From Amphirosellinia nigrospora (lineage: Eukaryota > Ascomycota > Sordariomycetes > Xylariales > Xylariaceae): a stretch of 64,000 nt of DNA. Where the stretch lies: contig SCHM01000001.1 in NCBI GenBank assembly GCA_004123355.1, positions 12,658,193 through 12,722,192 on the forward strand, read 5' to 3'. The position numbers were made by a program, and so were the translations under genes. The notes beneath the pieces are model-generated. The model was not told the DNA's origin and made no database searches. It saw only the letters and a program-made list of their open reading frames with translations. Of this stretch, positions 49,004 through 59,848 are shown piece by piece (the first letter of the stretch is position 1; each line of letters begins with the position of its first letter).

Positions 49004-50428
49004 ATGAGCACGGCTGACGAGGATTCAGTCCTCATCATTGGCGGCGGCACTTGGGGGTGCAGCATCGCGCTTGAACTTGCGAGGAATGGTTATAATAACT
49101 TGACTGTCCTCGACGGAGAGGATGTGCCTAGCAGCATTGCAGCTGGGAACGACCTCAACAAGATCATGGAAGAAGGTAAATAGTACCCAAGATTTCCTGT
49201 GTCATGCTACTCACGACATTAACTTAGGCTCTCAGTCTGAGGACAATACAGACGCTGCATATGCGTGGAACCGCCTTCATGCTATCTGTACTACGGCCTG
49301 GCTTAATGACCCGGTATACAAACCTCACTATCATCGTACGGGCTACGTCATGGCTGCCTGTTCAGATGCCGCTTATGAAGCTTTACTCGGGGACATCAAG
49401 GGGCATGAAGATGAATACTCAAACATCGAATCTGCTGAGCAATTCCGGAATACTATGCCCAAAGGTGTCCTTACGGGGGACTTCATAGGCTGGAGAGGCT
49501 TTGCTAAACTAAGCGGTGCGGGATGGGTCTTTGCCCGCGGTGCCATTATATCAGCTAAACAGGAGGCGGAAAGATTAGGGGTTCGATTCGTCACTGGTCA
49601 GCAAGGGATGGTAACTGAGCTGCTATTCTCCGATGAGGTCAAGCCTAGCGAGAAAGATAGCGCCACAAAGCACAGAGCACTACGGGGTGTGAGGAGCATC
49701 GATGGGACGATTTACCGTGCTCACACGACCATTCTTGCTAACGGAGCCAATGCCGATAGTTTAGTAGACCTGAAGTACCAGCTTCGGCCGACGGCCTGGA
49801 CACTAGCGCACATCAAGATGACTCTTTTGGAAGCGGCTTTGTATAAAGATCTCCCGGTGTTATTCAACATCGAGAAGGGCTTCTTCATGGAGCCATCGCC
49901 GAGACGCACGAGCTCAAGATCTGCGATGAGCACCCAGGCTACATCAACCCGATCTATCGCGAACCATCTCAGTATGATGAGAGGATCGTCGTAGGGTCCA
50001 AGCCCTTTGCTAGGCGGCAAATCCCACTCGAATCAGAAGAGCGCGTCCGAGGCTTTCTGTCAGAGTCGATGCCGCATCTCGCGGGCCGCCCGTTCAGCTT
50101 CGCGCGCATATGCTGGGATGCGGACACGGTGGATCGCATGCCGCTCATTGATTGGTATACGTCAAGTGGTGACGACATCGAAGGAGGACGCCTTCTGCTG
50201 GCGATAGGCGGTAGCGGGCATTGTTTTAAAACGATGCCGGCTATGGGTCAAGTAGTGCTTGACTTCATAAAAGAAAGGGTCGATGACAGGACGAGACGTG
50301 CATTTCGGTGGCGGCCTGAGACAGCCATAAACAGAGATTGGTGGGATGTGCAAGGGAGATGGGGCGCGCAAGGGGAGGTGATGGATTTCAACCATGTGAA
50401 AGGCTGGACAAATATCGGTGAGAGATGA
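49004..50428 (+). CDS. Fructosyl amino acid oxidase (amadoriase), about 457 aa
   Basis: An FAD-dependent oxidase that deglycates Amadori products such as fructosyl-lysine or fructosyl-valine, giving the amino acid, glucosone and H2O2; fungal members are cytosolic or peroxisomal. Exons 49004-49175 and 49228-50428. Visible: the Rossmann motif VLIIGGGTWGCSIALELAR, VLDGEDVPSSIAAGNDLNK, GDFIGWRGF, LRPTAWTLAHIKM, LKICDEHPGYINP, PFSFARICWDADTVDR with the cysteine position that carries covalent FAD in characterised amadoriases, and IGGSGHCFKTMPAMG. The C-terminus ends GERstop with no obvious SKL signal. One base is missing near 49893-49903, between MEPS and ETHELK; with it restored the length is 458 codons. 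The family match is strong on both sides of the break. Substrate (alpha- or epsilon-glycated amino acid) cannot be told by eye. Confidence 0.9.
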
Positions 50429-52219
50429 TGCTTATGAATTAAAAGAATTGATTATTTTTCTGATATGCTGCCCGATCTCTCCTTGCCTACCTTATCTTAT
50501 GTTCCACAGCATAACGTTGGTATGCTGATTGCCTTATCAGCAACTGAGACATACCTAATCTCCACTGCTGTTTGGCTGTGGCTTGGGCTATTGCTTAGGT
50601 AATCCACGGATGTTCCCGGAGGATCACGACCTACAAGTAAGAGGTAGGTACCTACCTACCTCACTTTATAGTGCATAATGAAGAACTCATAGTCTTGCTA
50701 GTCTGCAGATATTTGAATATACATACAACACACCGCCTGTACTTCTTACTTGGACATGATTTACTTGCCTACTAGGTAGGTAGCCGCTGCTCCTTTTCGT
50801 CTTGGCTTTTTCTTCGTTTTTCCCTTTTGGGTCATCCCCGCAGAACCATCTTATAAGTATTAAATTAGTCGCGAATATCGGCTGCTGCAAAAAATAAATT
50901 CGTATGCAAGGCAGGGCTCAAACCCCGCGGCGTTCAAGGTTGCTGGTACAGTAGTACAGACCTGTGGCAGGCGCGATGGACAGTGCCTCTATCGCTGCCT
51001 ATGGCTACCCCTTCCCGTGGCTGCTGCTGTTCATTACTCCATCACCTCTACAACATTAATGCCACATTTCCTCATTTCCTCATTACAGACGCAGACCTGC
51101 GAGCTTTGTTTCAACGTGGTTAACAAGCAAGCGGAAGAAACGATGAGTGTTCGGATAGGTTGCAGGTATTGCCGCTAATCCGGTACGTGGTAAGTTGGTG
51201 GTGGTTATATATGATTCGTCACCAGCTAGTGAGAAATGGTCTGCCGGTATGCACATCATCCCACATGCGTACATGGAATCCAACATGTCTCCTTTATCAC
51301 AGGACTGGCGGCCTACCTCGGGAACGTACTGTAGTGTACCATAACGCTACAGGCCCCCTGTCCAAGGCCACCGGTAGATCCGGCACTCCCAACGACATCC
51401 ACATCCAATCCTTCCGAGCACGGCCTGATTCGCCTGATATAATTCGAAGACGTGGTCCAACTAGCAACTGCATAGCACGCAAGGCACGCTTCTACAAGCG
51501 TCATTCATCGATTCCCACCTGTGCGGGCCAATAACCCCAGAGAATCTGTCTGGACCCCCTGAGCCTCCCACACCCACATTTGCGTATAAGACATATCCAG
51601 CCGCATGCGGTAGTGATTCATCAGATAATCGGGCCTCTTTTGCCTGCAACTGCACGCATACCACGCGCCCTGTGCGGGCCTGGTGTTTTGGATTTTTAAT
51701 CTAACGCAGGTAGTGCTTATCGGAGATATGGCTTTAGCTAAACTAGTGAACTAGAACTACCTAAGGAGAGAAGGTCGATCGGCAGGTATGTGTGTAAATC
51801 TATATAGGAGATGATATCGCCCCATCTCTTCCTTATCATCGATCGGATTCGGACCCCTCTCTAAACTAACTAGCCCCTAGAGGCAACGCTGGTTGCTCGC
51901 CTTTATTATCCCATCCGAGGCCCTACTACTGGACTTTTGCCTGGCTCTGCTAACTTGGAACAGAGTTTAATTAGGTGCCTCGAGTAACAGGGGGCGTGAC
52001 CGGTGACCATTGTTGGGATACCCTCTTCTTCGGCCATATATCGTTTTGTCTTCGAAAACCTTGCTATGGCTCGTTGAGTTATTTCGATCCGGTTCGAATA
52101 CCATGAGCGTTTCCATTTCGTTGTTAGGACTGTCCCGCTATACAAGGTCGTCACCAAACCAGGCCCGCCTTTGCCCTACCCAAAGTTGCTCTTACGGCTA
52201 AATTCATATACATCTTATC
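50429..52219. other. Intergenic, no supported gene
   Basis: Contains GGTA/TACC tracts (50640-50660, 50765-50785). Short open frames at 51.1-51.7 kb occur on both strands without motifs. The stretch before 52220 is the presumed promoter of the SIS-domain gene. Confidence 0.5.
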
Positions 52220-53464
52220 ATGGTCGATTATCACCCTGTTCATAATAGCGAGGTTTATCTATTAGGATTGGCCTCTCGCCCCTCTATACCCCCGCCATCT
52301 CCCCCCTCGCCTCTTACGCCCACAGAGGCCGGCTCCAGCACACCCATCGAACATCTCTGTTTGGACGGGGCGAGCATATCCGAAGATGCAGAGCGATTAA
52401 GCGTGACCGCGAAACGGCGCGTTGCCGGCGCCATCCATGTCCTCAACACCGAGGCGACAGCGTTGAAGAGCCTGACCCAGCTATACAAGACCGATTCGAG
52501 GGCGGCCGAGGGCTTTGATGCGGCTGTGGACGCAATAGTGCGCCAGTGCGGGGAGAAGGGCAAGCTCGTCGTCACAGGCGTAGGCAAGTCGGGCCACATC
52601 GGGAAGAAGCTGGTCGCGACGTTCAACAGCCTGGGGCTACCGTCGACATTCCTGCACCCAACGGAGGCGTTGCACGGTGACCTGGGCAAAGTCGGGCGCC
52701 ATGATGCCGTGCTCTTCATCACATTCTCCGGCAAGACGCCGGAGCTCCTCGCGCTACTGCCGCACGTCGACCCGGCCCTGCCCGTCGTCGTTCTCACCGC
52801 GCACGCCCTGCCCCAGGACTGCGAGCTCATCCGCTGCCGCCCCGGCGCCATCCTCCTACCGGCGCCCATCCACGAGTCCGAGACCGTCTCCTTTGGCATC
52901 TCCGCCCCTACCACCTCCACCACCGTCGCGCTCGCGCTTGGCGACGCCCTTGCCGTCGTCGTCTCCCAAGAGCTACATACCAGCGTCTCTTCGGTGTTCG
53001 CGAGGAACCACCCAGGCGGCGCTATCGGGGCCGCCTTCCGCAAGCAGCCCGGCATCATGCGCGAGCTCGCAGTGCCCATCAGCGAGGTGTTTCCAGTTCT
53101 AGGCTCGATGGCAGACCTCTCTGGCGCAGATGTGCTTAAGGCGGGCTATGAATCGCCTTCTGGCTGGGTGAGCGTTGGAGATGCCCTCGCTTGCCCGCTC
53201 CGTATTCGCAGGCTTGACACCTCGCTTATGTCGCGCAGTCTGGCGGACCTGTCCGACTTGATGGTCCCGCGCAGCGAGTGGATTACCATCGGCGCTGACA
53301 CGCGCATTTCGCAGGCGGCGCGCTGGATTCAGGATCCGCTAATGGCACCGGATTACGGTGAGACGATTTGTAGGAATGACTCCATCCTCGCTGTCATAGA
53401 TAGCACAGGGGCCATGATCGGTGTTCTCGAGGCTGGGGAGCTAATGCGGTGGCGCGAGCCGTAA
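52220..53464 (+). CDS. KpsF/KdsD-type SIS-domain protein (arabinose-5-phosphate isomerase-like), 414 aa
   Basis: The bacterial family interconverts ribulose 5-phosphate and arabinose 5-phosphate. A single uninterrupted exon with no frameshift. After a Pro/Ser-rich leader of about 45 residues, the SIS domain shows VVTGVGKSGHIGKKLVATFN, LHPTEALHGDLGKV, FITFSGKTPELLALLPHV, the GISAPTTSTTVALALGDALA helix and the ARNHPGGAIG motif. The two His-containing motifs correspond to catalytic histidines of the bacterial enzymes. A degenerate CBS-like region fills the C-terminus (about residues 300-414, DLMVPRSEWITIGAD onward). GC content looks higher than in its surroundings. Fungi make no lipopolysaccharide, so the physiological product is unclear; horizontal acquisition is possible but not shown here. 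Confidence 0.88.
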   Translation: MVDYHPVHNSEVYLLGLASRPSIPPPSPPSPLTPTEAGSSTPIEHLCLDGASISEDAERLSVTAKRRVAGAIHVLNTEATALKSLTQLYKTDSRAAEGFDAAVDAIVRQCGEKGKLVVTGVGKSGHIGKKLVATFNSLGLPSTFLHPTEALHGDLGKVGRHDAVLFITFSGKTPELLALLPHVDPALPVVVLTAHALPQDCELIRCRPGAILLPAPIHESETVSFGISAPTTSTTVALALGDALAVVVSQELHTSVSSVFARNHPGGAIGAAFRKQPGIMRELAVPISEVFPVLGSMADLSGADVLKAGYESPSGWVSVGDALACPLRIRRLDTSLMSRSLADLSDLMVPRSEWITIGADTRISQAARWIQDPLMAPDYGETICRNDSILAVIDSTGAMIGVLEAGELMRWREP

Positions 53465-54087
53465 ACTTATGGTTTTTATCTCAAATGGTTTGCGTTGGGA
53501 AAGGGAAATGTGCATAGATGGCGTCTAATGCAAGAGGTCGAATCCCCTCTTGATATGATTTAAATGAAGGGACATATGAGCTGCTTATTACAGCATGGCG
53601 GTTGGCAAAATATGAATAGAGGGTTTTTTGGGTTGGTGCCTTGACTGATCTCATCTTGTTAGATGGGCTTGTTCTACTATGTGGCATGATCTACCTTATC
53701 TAGGTATCAACAGACTTCCCGAGCGACGCTTCCCAATGTTTGTTTGTTGAGCGGAAATCTGGACGAATTTGAGGGCCAGTAATTGTGAAACTTCATCGCT
53801 TGCTCATGAGATTCTGCTGTCTGTCTACTTATCGACAGCCGTACGGACCACATCAAACGAGTATACCAAACGCTAACATATATAGCCTAACACCCGCTTT
53901 TCAATTTAAGCCCCCTAACCAGCTGATATGCTGTACCGCCAGAACGCCTCGATGAACCGGATGCAACCTGTCAATGGATCACATAAAAAGATGATTGTAT
54001 ACAGAAAAAGCCCTGATTAAATCCACCACGACTACCTTTATCCCCTGTTATCTTGCTTCCTTATGCCCATAGGCCGGAGAAGACAGT
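53465..54087. other. Intergenic between convergent genes
   Basis: 3' sides of the SIS gene and the MARVEL gene, AT-rich, with no coding signal. Confidence 0.5.
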
Positions 54088-54783
54088 CTATACCATTTCT
54101 CTGAACTTGTTGATCTTAGTGGCGTATTTGGCAGGGGCAAGCGGCGCGACCTTGGCGGCGATCTCCGAAGCCGCGGTGATCTTGCCGCCGAGATTAGAGT
54201 CGGCGCCAAACTTATCGCCGAACTTGTCCGAGAACTTGTCCGAGACCTTGCCCTCGATCTGCTCGAACTTCTGGTCCATCTTCTCGTCGACCTTACGGGA
54301 GACAAAGGTGCGGAAGCAGCCGTAGCCACCGGTACCGACCCAGAAGAGGGCGTTGACGAGGTCGACCCAGACGGCGTGGCGCATGGTACTCACGCGCGTG
54401 TTCTCGTACCACTTGTGCGCATCATCGTCGGGCATGTGTAGGAAGATGACGGCGAAGGTGCCGAAGGTGGCGATCCACAGGATGAAGAGGGTGAAGTCCC
54501 ACGCGAAGAGACGGGCCGTTTTGACGAAGGGTTGCGGGATCGCGAATAACACGGCGGTGATGGCGCTCAGTGAGGACACGATGACGGCGAACACCCATTG
54601 CACGGCTTGACCCCTGTCGTTGCTGTGGTCGGAGCTCACGCGCGACCCGTATAGGCCGACTACGGCGAGCGCGAAGATCAGTTGCAGACTCCGGCCGACG
54701 AGTCGGAGCCAGGTCTCGTAGAGGTAGAGGGGCTTGGTGATGGCGCCCTTGCCGAGCTTGGCGGCTGTTGATCCGAGCTTCAT
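54088..54783 (-). CDS. MARVEL-like four-helix membrane protein, 231 aa
   Basis: A single-exon ORF with four hydrophobic helices: LQLIFALAVVGLYG (about 34-47), VFAVIVSSLSAITAVLFAI (about 64-82), FTLFILWIATFGTFAVIFL (about 98-116) and LVNALFWVGTGGYGCF (about 141-156). This tetraspan spacing matches the fungal membrane-associating (MARVEL) domain, found in plasma-membrane and eisosome proteins. The C-terminal 70 residues form a hydrophilic amphipathic tail with a degenerate DKFSDKFGDKFGA repeat. No signal peptide precedes helix 1. The frame is intact. Function unknown beyond membrane localisation. Confidence 0.82.
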   Translation of the reverse strand: MKLGSTAAKLGKGAITKPLYLYETWLRLVGRSLQLIFALAVVGLYGSRVSSDHSNDRGQAVQWVFAVIVSSLSAITAVLFAIPQPFVKTARLFAWDFTLFILWIATFGTFAVIFLHMPDDDAHKWYENTRVSTMRHAVWVDLVNALFWVGTGGYGCFRTFVSRKVDEKMDQKFEQIEGKVSDKFSDKFGDKFGADSNLGGKITAASEIAAKVAPLAPAKYATKINKFREMV

Positions 54784-56422
54784 GTTGGTTTTTGGTTGTT
54801 GGTGATGGGAGGGTAGTGGGGTTGTTGATATGCGGGTGGCTAAAGATGCAATTCACTCTAAACGAAGGAGAGAAAATCCGCGAAGTGAAACTCGGTGAAG
54901 AGTGAACAGGTATCGATTGCTCAATGAAGAAGTCTATGGAATCAATAACGACAACCAGTGTCTAAGAAGCCGAAGAGAGAGAAGAAAAGAATATGAAAGT
55001 TGAGAAGTCTAGAAAAAGAGAGATAAGAAGAAACGACGAGAAAACGACGAGAAAATGAGCAGGTGGTTGGCAAGTAGTACACTCGAGGATCGTGTAATGC
55101 TTGGAATGAGCGGACGCCTCGCGATATTTGAAGCACGAGGACAATGAAACGCGGGCTTGGGTCAGGTCAAGCAGGCCATGACCATTCATCCAACCAGAGG
55201 CACACAAGCGCCCGACTAATCAATCGGACAAGGACCCAGGTAATCTCAGCGCACGTTTAAAGAGCGACGACACCAAAGAGAGGTTCCTCGTGCCCCGCAA
55301 GTCGAGACAAAGCGGATTATTAGAGGATTGATTGTCGAGAGCCTCATAGCCAAGCAACAAGACGCTGGATTGTGGGGCCCCGTCGTAGACGCTGAGGCCC
55401 AGCTATAAATGACTGGCGCAGCGGCTCCGGCGTTGAGACGGCGGCGCTAACGCGTGATTGGTCCGGGGTGTTCTATCGCCCTTTGTTGGGCGCTGTGGTC
55501 GGTCGCGCTTGGGGTTTCGTAGCGCCGGGTCCACTGCCGTAGCCGCTCGACTTGTTTCAGGCTTCGTGTCTTGGGCACGACGAACTTCGACGTTTCCCTT
55601 ACTTAAGGAACTAGACCTCCCGAACTCTCTGTTTACTCTGTCGTTTTATCTCGGCCGCTACTTACCTCGTGTATGGAGCTTGTGTCCTTTTGATTGGAGT
55701 TTGCTGTTTATTTACTACTTGTTTGCGTAGGTCGGAAAAATACTTCTCGGACGCTTTCTGGCAACATACAATTGTCTCTTCGAGCATATCATGTTAAGAT
55801 GTCCCAACTTCACATCCCCGAGCTGCAGTCGATATATTTGAGGGAGATGCGCGTCCAAATCGCTATCCTCATCTCACGAACCTCGCAAGGGTAGGGTGTA
55901 AACATCTGTTGTTGCACGGTGAATCAGCGAAGTCATCTCCGTGGGCTTTATGTGACTACTTGACTATATACAGAGAGTCTCCTTGTCCCGGTAGGATCCG
56001 TGTGTCTAGATCCCTGTTTCCTAGTATCTTACATCGCGTAAGTCATCTATTTAGTACGACCGAAGACCTTGTCAGTCGAAGTTCTAGGGGATGTATTGGT
56101 GGTGAAGTAACTCTCCGGCATCCCTTGATTTACCTCTGAAAATGACGCTATTTCTGGTTTGATCTGTTTGACCTTGTCGTATCAACATCCAGGTAAGATG
56201 GTAGAGAAAGGCAAGGCAAGGCAAGTGAGGGACATGTAAAACACCATCGCGTGACTGTCGAGTTAACTGGGAAACTGGGATAAACATTCTCGTAGTATAT
56301 ACAACTGAATGTATATAAATTTGTCTTCTACCTCTATGCTCTTACCACTTCTCATCCACCTCACATCCACACCAAGTCTCCCCTTTCATCGCCCATCATC
56401 TACTCGGACAGACAACATCACC
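54784..56422. other. Intergenic with one dispersed repeat
   Basis: Promoter side of the MARVEL gene and left flank of the accessory cluster. Contains the repeat at 55880-56017. Otherwise no coding or RNA gene is supported. Confidence 0.5.
55880..56017 (+). repeat. Full copy of dispersed repeat (138 bp)
   Basis: Runs from ACCTCGCAAGGGTAGGGTGT through CATCTCCGTGGGCTTTATGT to GTGTCTAGATCCCTGT. It matches the reverse complement of 43891-44026, mainly with transitions and a few indels. Confidence 0.85.
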
Positions 56423-56998
56423 ATGTCTCGACCAAGACCAACTCAAATCTCTACACAACTGCCGGGAGCCGTGATTATCCATCGTGGTGAGTATCTCGAA
56501 GACGAATCATCACCCGACTTAACTTCAAATTATCTCAATGAAGAAAGGATACTCTACTTGCACCGGACACCACGTGCCGGATTGTTGGATTCGGTGTCCG
56601 GCTGCGTGAGGCGACTGTATCCGACGCAATAGCTACCGTACAATGGTCGGAATCCCTCTAACCATCGGTAGGGACCTCGAACTCATGCCGGTGCTCCGCG
56701 GTGCCTTGCCACCCCGACACTCGAGGAGAATCCACGCGTACAACATCAACGTAGAGTTCCGTCACGGCGGCCCGTCAACCCACAACTTGCAAGGATCATG
56801 GGCGCCATTCGCGAAACGGCCGCCGAGCAGTATGGCATGCCTGCATTGGTGTCTATATCGCCTTTTTCGGCCGGGAATACCCTGTCGCTTGGTGGGAACT
56901 GCCTTTGCTAGACACGGGGATAAGCTCTATGCTTGAGCTGGATGGAGAGAACTGATGAACCGGCTCCGGACTCCGACGAGGAGGAGGAGGACGACGAT
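56423..56998 (+). pseudogene. Broken or multi-exon gene, unrecognised
   Basis: The ATG at 56423 sits in a good fungal start context (CACCATGTC) and opens a 70-codon frame; a strong donor (GTGAGTATC at about 56486) could end a short first exon. Downstream, protein-like sequence is spread over three frames: LTIGRDLELMPVLRGALPP, AIRETAAEQYGMPALV, then FFGREYPVAWWELPLLDTG. An Asp/Glu-rich tail (DEEEEDDDEDDSYMNW) continues to a stop after about 57036. The frame switching has no clean intron solution, so I read it as either frameshifted by assembly error or decayed. Function unknown. Confidence 0.35.
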
Positions 56999-57039
56999 GA
57001 GGACGACTCGTATATGAATTGGCCCGGGTGGTCTTGAAC

Positions 57040-57741
57040 CCGGGCTAGGAGGTAGTCCGGTTGCTTATCCAAGGTCAGAAGGTTCAGATTCTGAGGGACC
57101 TGTTGATCGAGTAAAAATGTAATAATATATTGAGAACAATTTTAAAGCCCTACGATGTGTGTAGCTGAGTGTGTGTAAAGCAAGGCGAAGTGACGATCTT
57201 TGGTGTTTTTACAAGTTTCCAAATAAATGGTTATGATTATAGGTTAGAAAGAAGGATAACGTCAGCGGCCGCTTACCATCCACGAGGATGTGGAAATCCC
57301 ATCTTGCCGTTTACAAAATACACTCACTTTTCTCTCCTATTTCTCCAATCGACTTACAATATAGTTCGGTTTCTATTTCCTTCGGCTATGTTCCTTGAAT
57401 ATCAAGCAAGGAGGGCCTAGTTATCTAAACATAAACCCACTATCAGTCCTTTCTTTGTTTAAATGCACTCGCGGAGGGCGCGTAGGCAAAGTAGTTTCTG
57501 ATCATCTTTGCTATACTTTTACTAAATGGACGTAAAACATAGAGTACATGGTAGATATTGCCAGCATGTATAATCCTCCACTTCCCCCCAAAGCCAACTC
57601 CTATTGAAAGAACGAATTCGGGTCAGGTGGTCATTTACGTACCCGCCAACAGTATTCACCGACAGGCTCAACACCAAATACAAGCCCAAAACAACCCAAG
57701 CGAGGAAAGAACACCATCTGAAATACCAACTCAACCCTATC
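57040..57741. other. Intergenic, no supported gene
   Basis: AT-rich sequence between the broken gene and the first helical paralogue, with no coding signal. It begins just after a short inverted CCCGGG structure at 57024-57046. Confidence 0.45.
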
Positions 57742-58655
57742 TTAAGCTAGCGAGTTAACTTCCTGGATTGACGCCTGAAGGATTTTGAGCGCCGCCTGGA
57801 GATCATCATAGTGATGTTTGAGGCCGTCAGCGATCATCAGCGGCTCATTGTCTCGAGCATCAGTCGCCGCCTTGATCGCGAGCCCCGCAAAGACGACCTC
57901 CTCATTGAGCAGCGCGAGGAGGGTGGCCTTGGTAGGGGTGGCTTTCGCGGTCGCCGCGGCCGGGATCATCTTGTCGTCGCGCTCCGTGTCCACGTTGCTC
58001 ACGGTGACCTGGAAGATCTCGAAGCGCAGGATGTCGAGGCCCTGGACCGAGACGCTGCCGTACTTTGAGCGGCGTCGTAGTGGTCGTTGAGCCACAGGTG
58101 CCACTCGGCCACGATGTCGCTGATGGTCTTGACGGCCGCCGACGACTTCTCGGCCGCGTCGGCGAGCGCGTTGTTGGGCGCGGTGTGGTTCGCCGACTTG
58201 ATCGCGTTCCAGGCTTCCTGCACGAACACGGTTCCGACACCAAATAGGATGCCCTTGGCTATTTCAACAGCCACCCATTTCCCCCACTGAGAGCTGTATC
58301 AGTACATGATCATTGCGGGCGCGTGCGCGTAGTAATGGAGAGATCGAAACGGTGGTTAGCATTCACATACCGACTTGGGCTTGGCCCATTTATCCACCGT
58401 CTCTTTCGGGTCGACTTTGGACAGGTCTTTGGTGGCCTCCTTGCCTTCCTTCAGACCTTCGTTAACTTCGGCCTGCTCGCCACCGGGAGGGACGTTATCG
58501 AGGTCGATGCCAAGATCTTCGAAGCCTTTGTCGATTGCCTCGCTGGTTTTCTCTTTCGCTTCTTCAAAGAGCTCGGCGTCGGTCTTTCCTTCGGCTCCCT
58601 CGCCCTCTTCCTTGAAGAGATCGAAAAGACCTTCCTCGATCTCTCCTTCAGCCAT
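57742..58655 (-). CDS. Helical protein, paralogue A, about 276 aa
   Basis: Exons 58655-58371 and 58286-57742, joined by a GTATGT...CTCAG intron. The first 90 residues are very acidic (GEIEEGLFDLFKEEGEGAEG). Then comes KSWGKWVAVEIAKGILFGVG, an amphipathic to hydrophobic helix, followed by helices around AAVKTISDIVAEWHLWLNDH. The conserved signature YGSVSVQGLDILRFEIFQV precedes a C-terminal helical tail. One base is missing in the A-run near 58070 between DAAQ and KYGSV; with it the gene is 277 codons. It is clearly related to paralogue B at 60828-61615 (same W-x-x-W and YG...ILRFEI blocks). There is no signal peptide. No known family is recognised; it could be a membrane-interacting protein, judged only from its helices. 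Confidence 0.7.
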
Positions 58656-59848
58656 TGTCGGATAGCGGCCACAGAAAAAAAGGGGGGGTTGGAATGGGGA
58701 TGTCGGTCTGTGAAGAAAGCTTGGTGGTTGTCGTTGATGATGATCTGAAACTGACGGAGCGTTCGATTTAGGCCCCCGAAGAGGGTTGATGGAGGTTTAA
58801 ATAAACATCATGGTTCTGCCTATCATTGCCTCTGCTACCGCCACTCCTGGTACCAACAAGCAGTTGAATCAATATTCACGGTAGACAATCATGTTCGTGA
58901 CTAGCTATCCAGTTGCAAATGCCGTGATTCAATTCCGGGTCGCCGACTCAAGTCCATATCGCCACCAATGTCTTCGCTAGTACCGCATCCTCGATGAATC
59001 TGTCGCCCTCATTGTCGTCGTTGAGACCAAGGGTTTGGCGCCAAGGGTATAGTTTGCGAGGTTCTGGACCAAGTTCAGCTTGCCCCCAGCGGTGTGGAAG
59101 TGCATCACGGTGAAGGATCAAACCATCATGATTCGCCAAGGGAAACGATATGGTGTCGACGTGACATCAAATCTACCAAAACTGCCACGTTGGAACACGA
59201 TGATTATGTAAGAGAGGACCCAGCGCGACAAGCGCTCTCGGCTACCCCAACTCGCTTACTTTTATTGATGACACCCTGCAACCTTAAATCAAACCCCGCC
59301 GAAATGTCACTGGCTAACAGGGACGAAGGAAGGTGTGGCCAGGGTGTTGAAGACGGCTATTACAGAAGGCTATCAAAGATGGCTAGAACATCGTATTGTG
59401 ACTTGTGGCGCACCCATATCACCAAGTCTGGGCGCTTGAAGGATCCCATGAGAGTGAATCCGCAACTTTTTGGGGGGACCCTTTCTTTCGTCTTGGCCCA
59501 AATAGGGGAAGACTTTTTGAAAAGACCACATTGTTGTATGTTACTGTGTAGAAAATTTGCCTCGCCTTTCTGAGATTCCATGTTAGTCTAGGGGGGTTAT
59601 TGAGACGGTATGTTGAACTAATAACGTTCGATCATTCAGATGATTGAAGTCGTGGGCTGCATATAAAATCATAATAAGATCGTTGATATCAAAGCCGCCT
59701 CTCCAGTCGTCTGATCATCATGAAGACGAGTCACAGAGATTTTCCATATCATCCAAGCCACTAATACACTAAGTCGCGCAACTGATTTCACCTCCTCTTA
59801 CCTTGAAAGGAAATATCTTTCATCACCACGAATACAAGAACATCAATT
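58656..59848. other. Intergenic between divergent cluster genes
   Basis: Promoter region for paralogue A (minus) and the 144-residue protein (plus). A 160-codon open frame at 59094-59573 shows no motif and is unlikely to be a gene. Confidence 0.5.

Noticed and set aside
52255-53079. 274-codon minus-strand frame opposite the SIS gene
   Set aside because: Antisense of a GC-rich real gene; the plus strand contains all SIS motifs.
57010-57095. tRNA-like B-box on the minus strand (GGGTTCAAGACC) with a TGGATAAGCAACCGG A-box-like word
   Set aside because: No 5' acceptor strand pairs with the 3' part and the anticodon arm does not fold to standard lengths. Possibly a tRNA relic, but not supported as a gene.
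59094-59573. 160-codon plus-strand open frame between cluster genes
   Set aside because: No motif, mixed composition and overlapping open frames on the other strand; it lies in the divergent promoter region.
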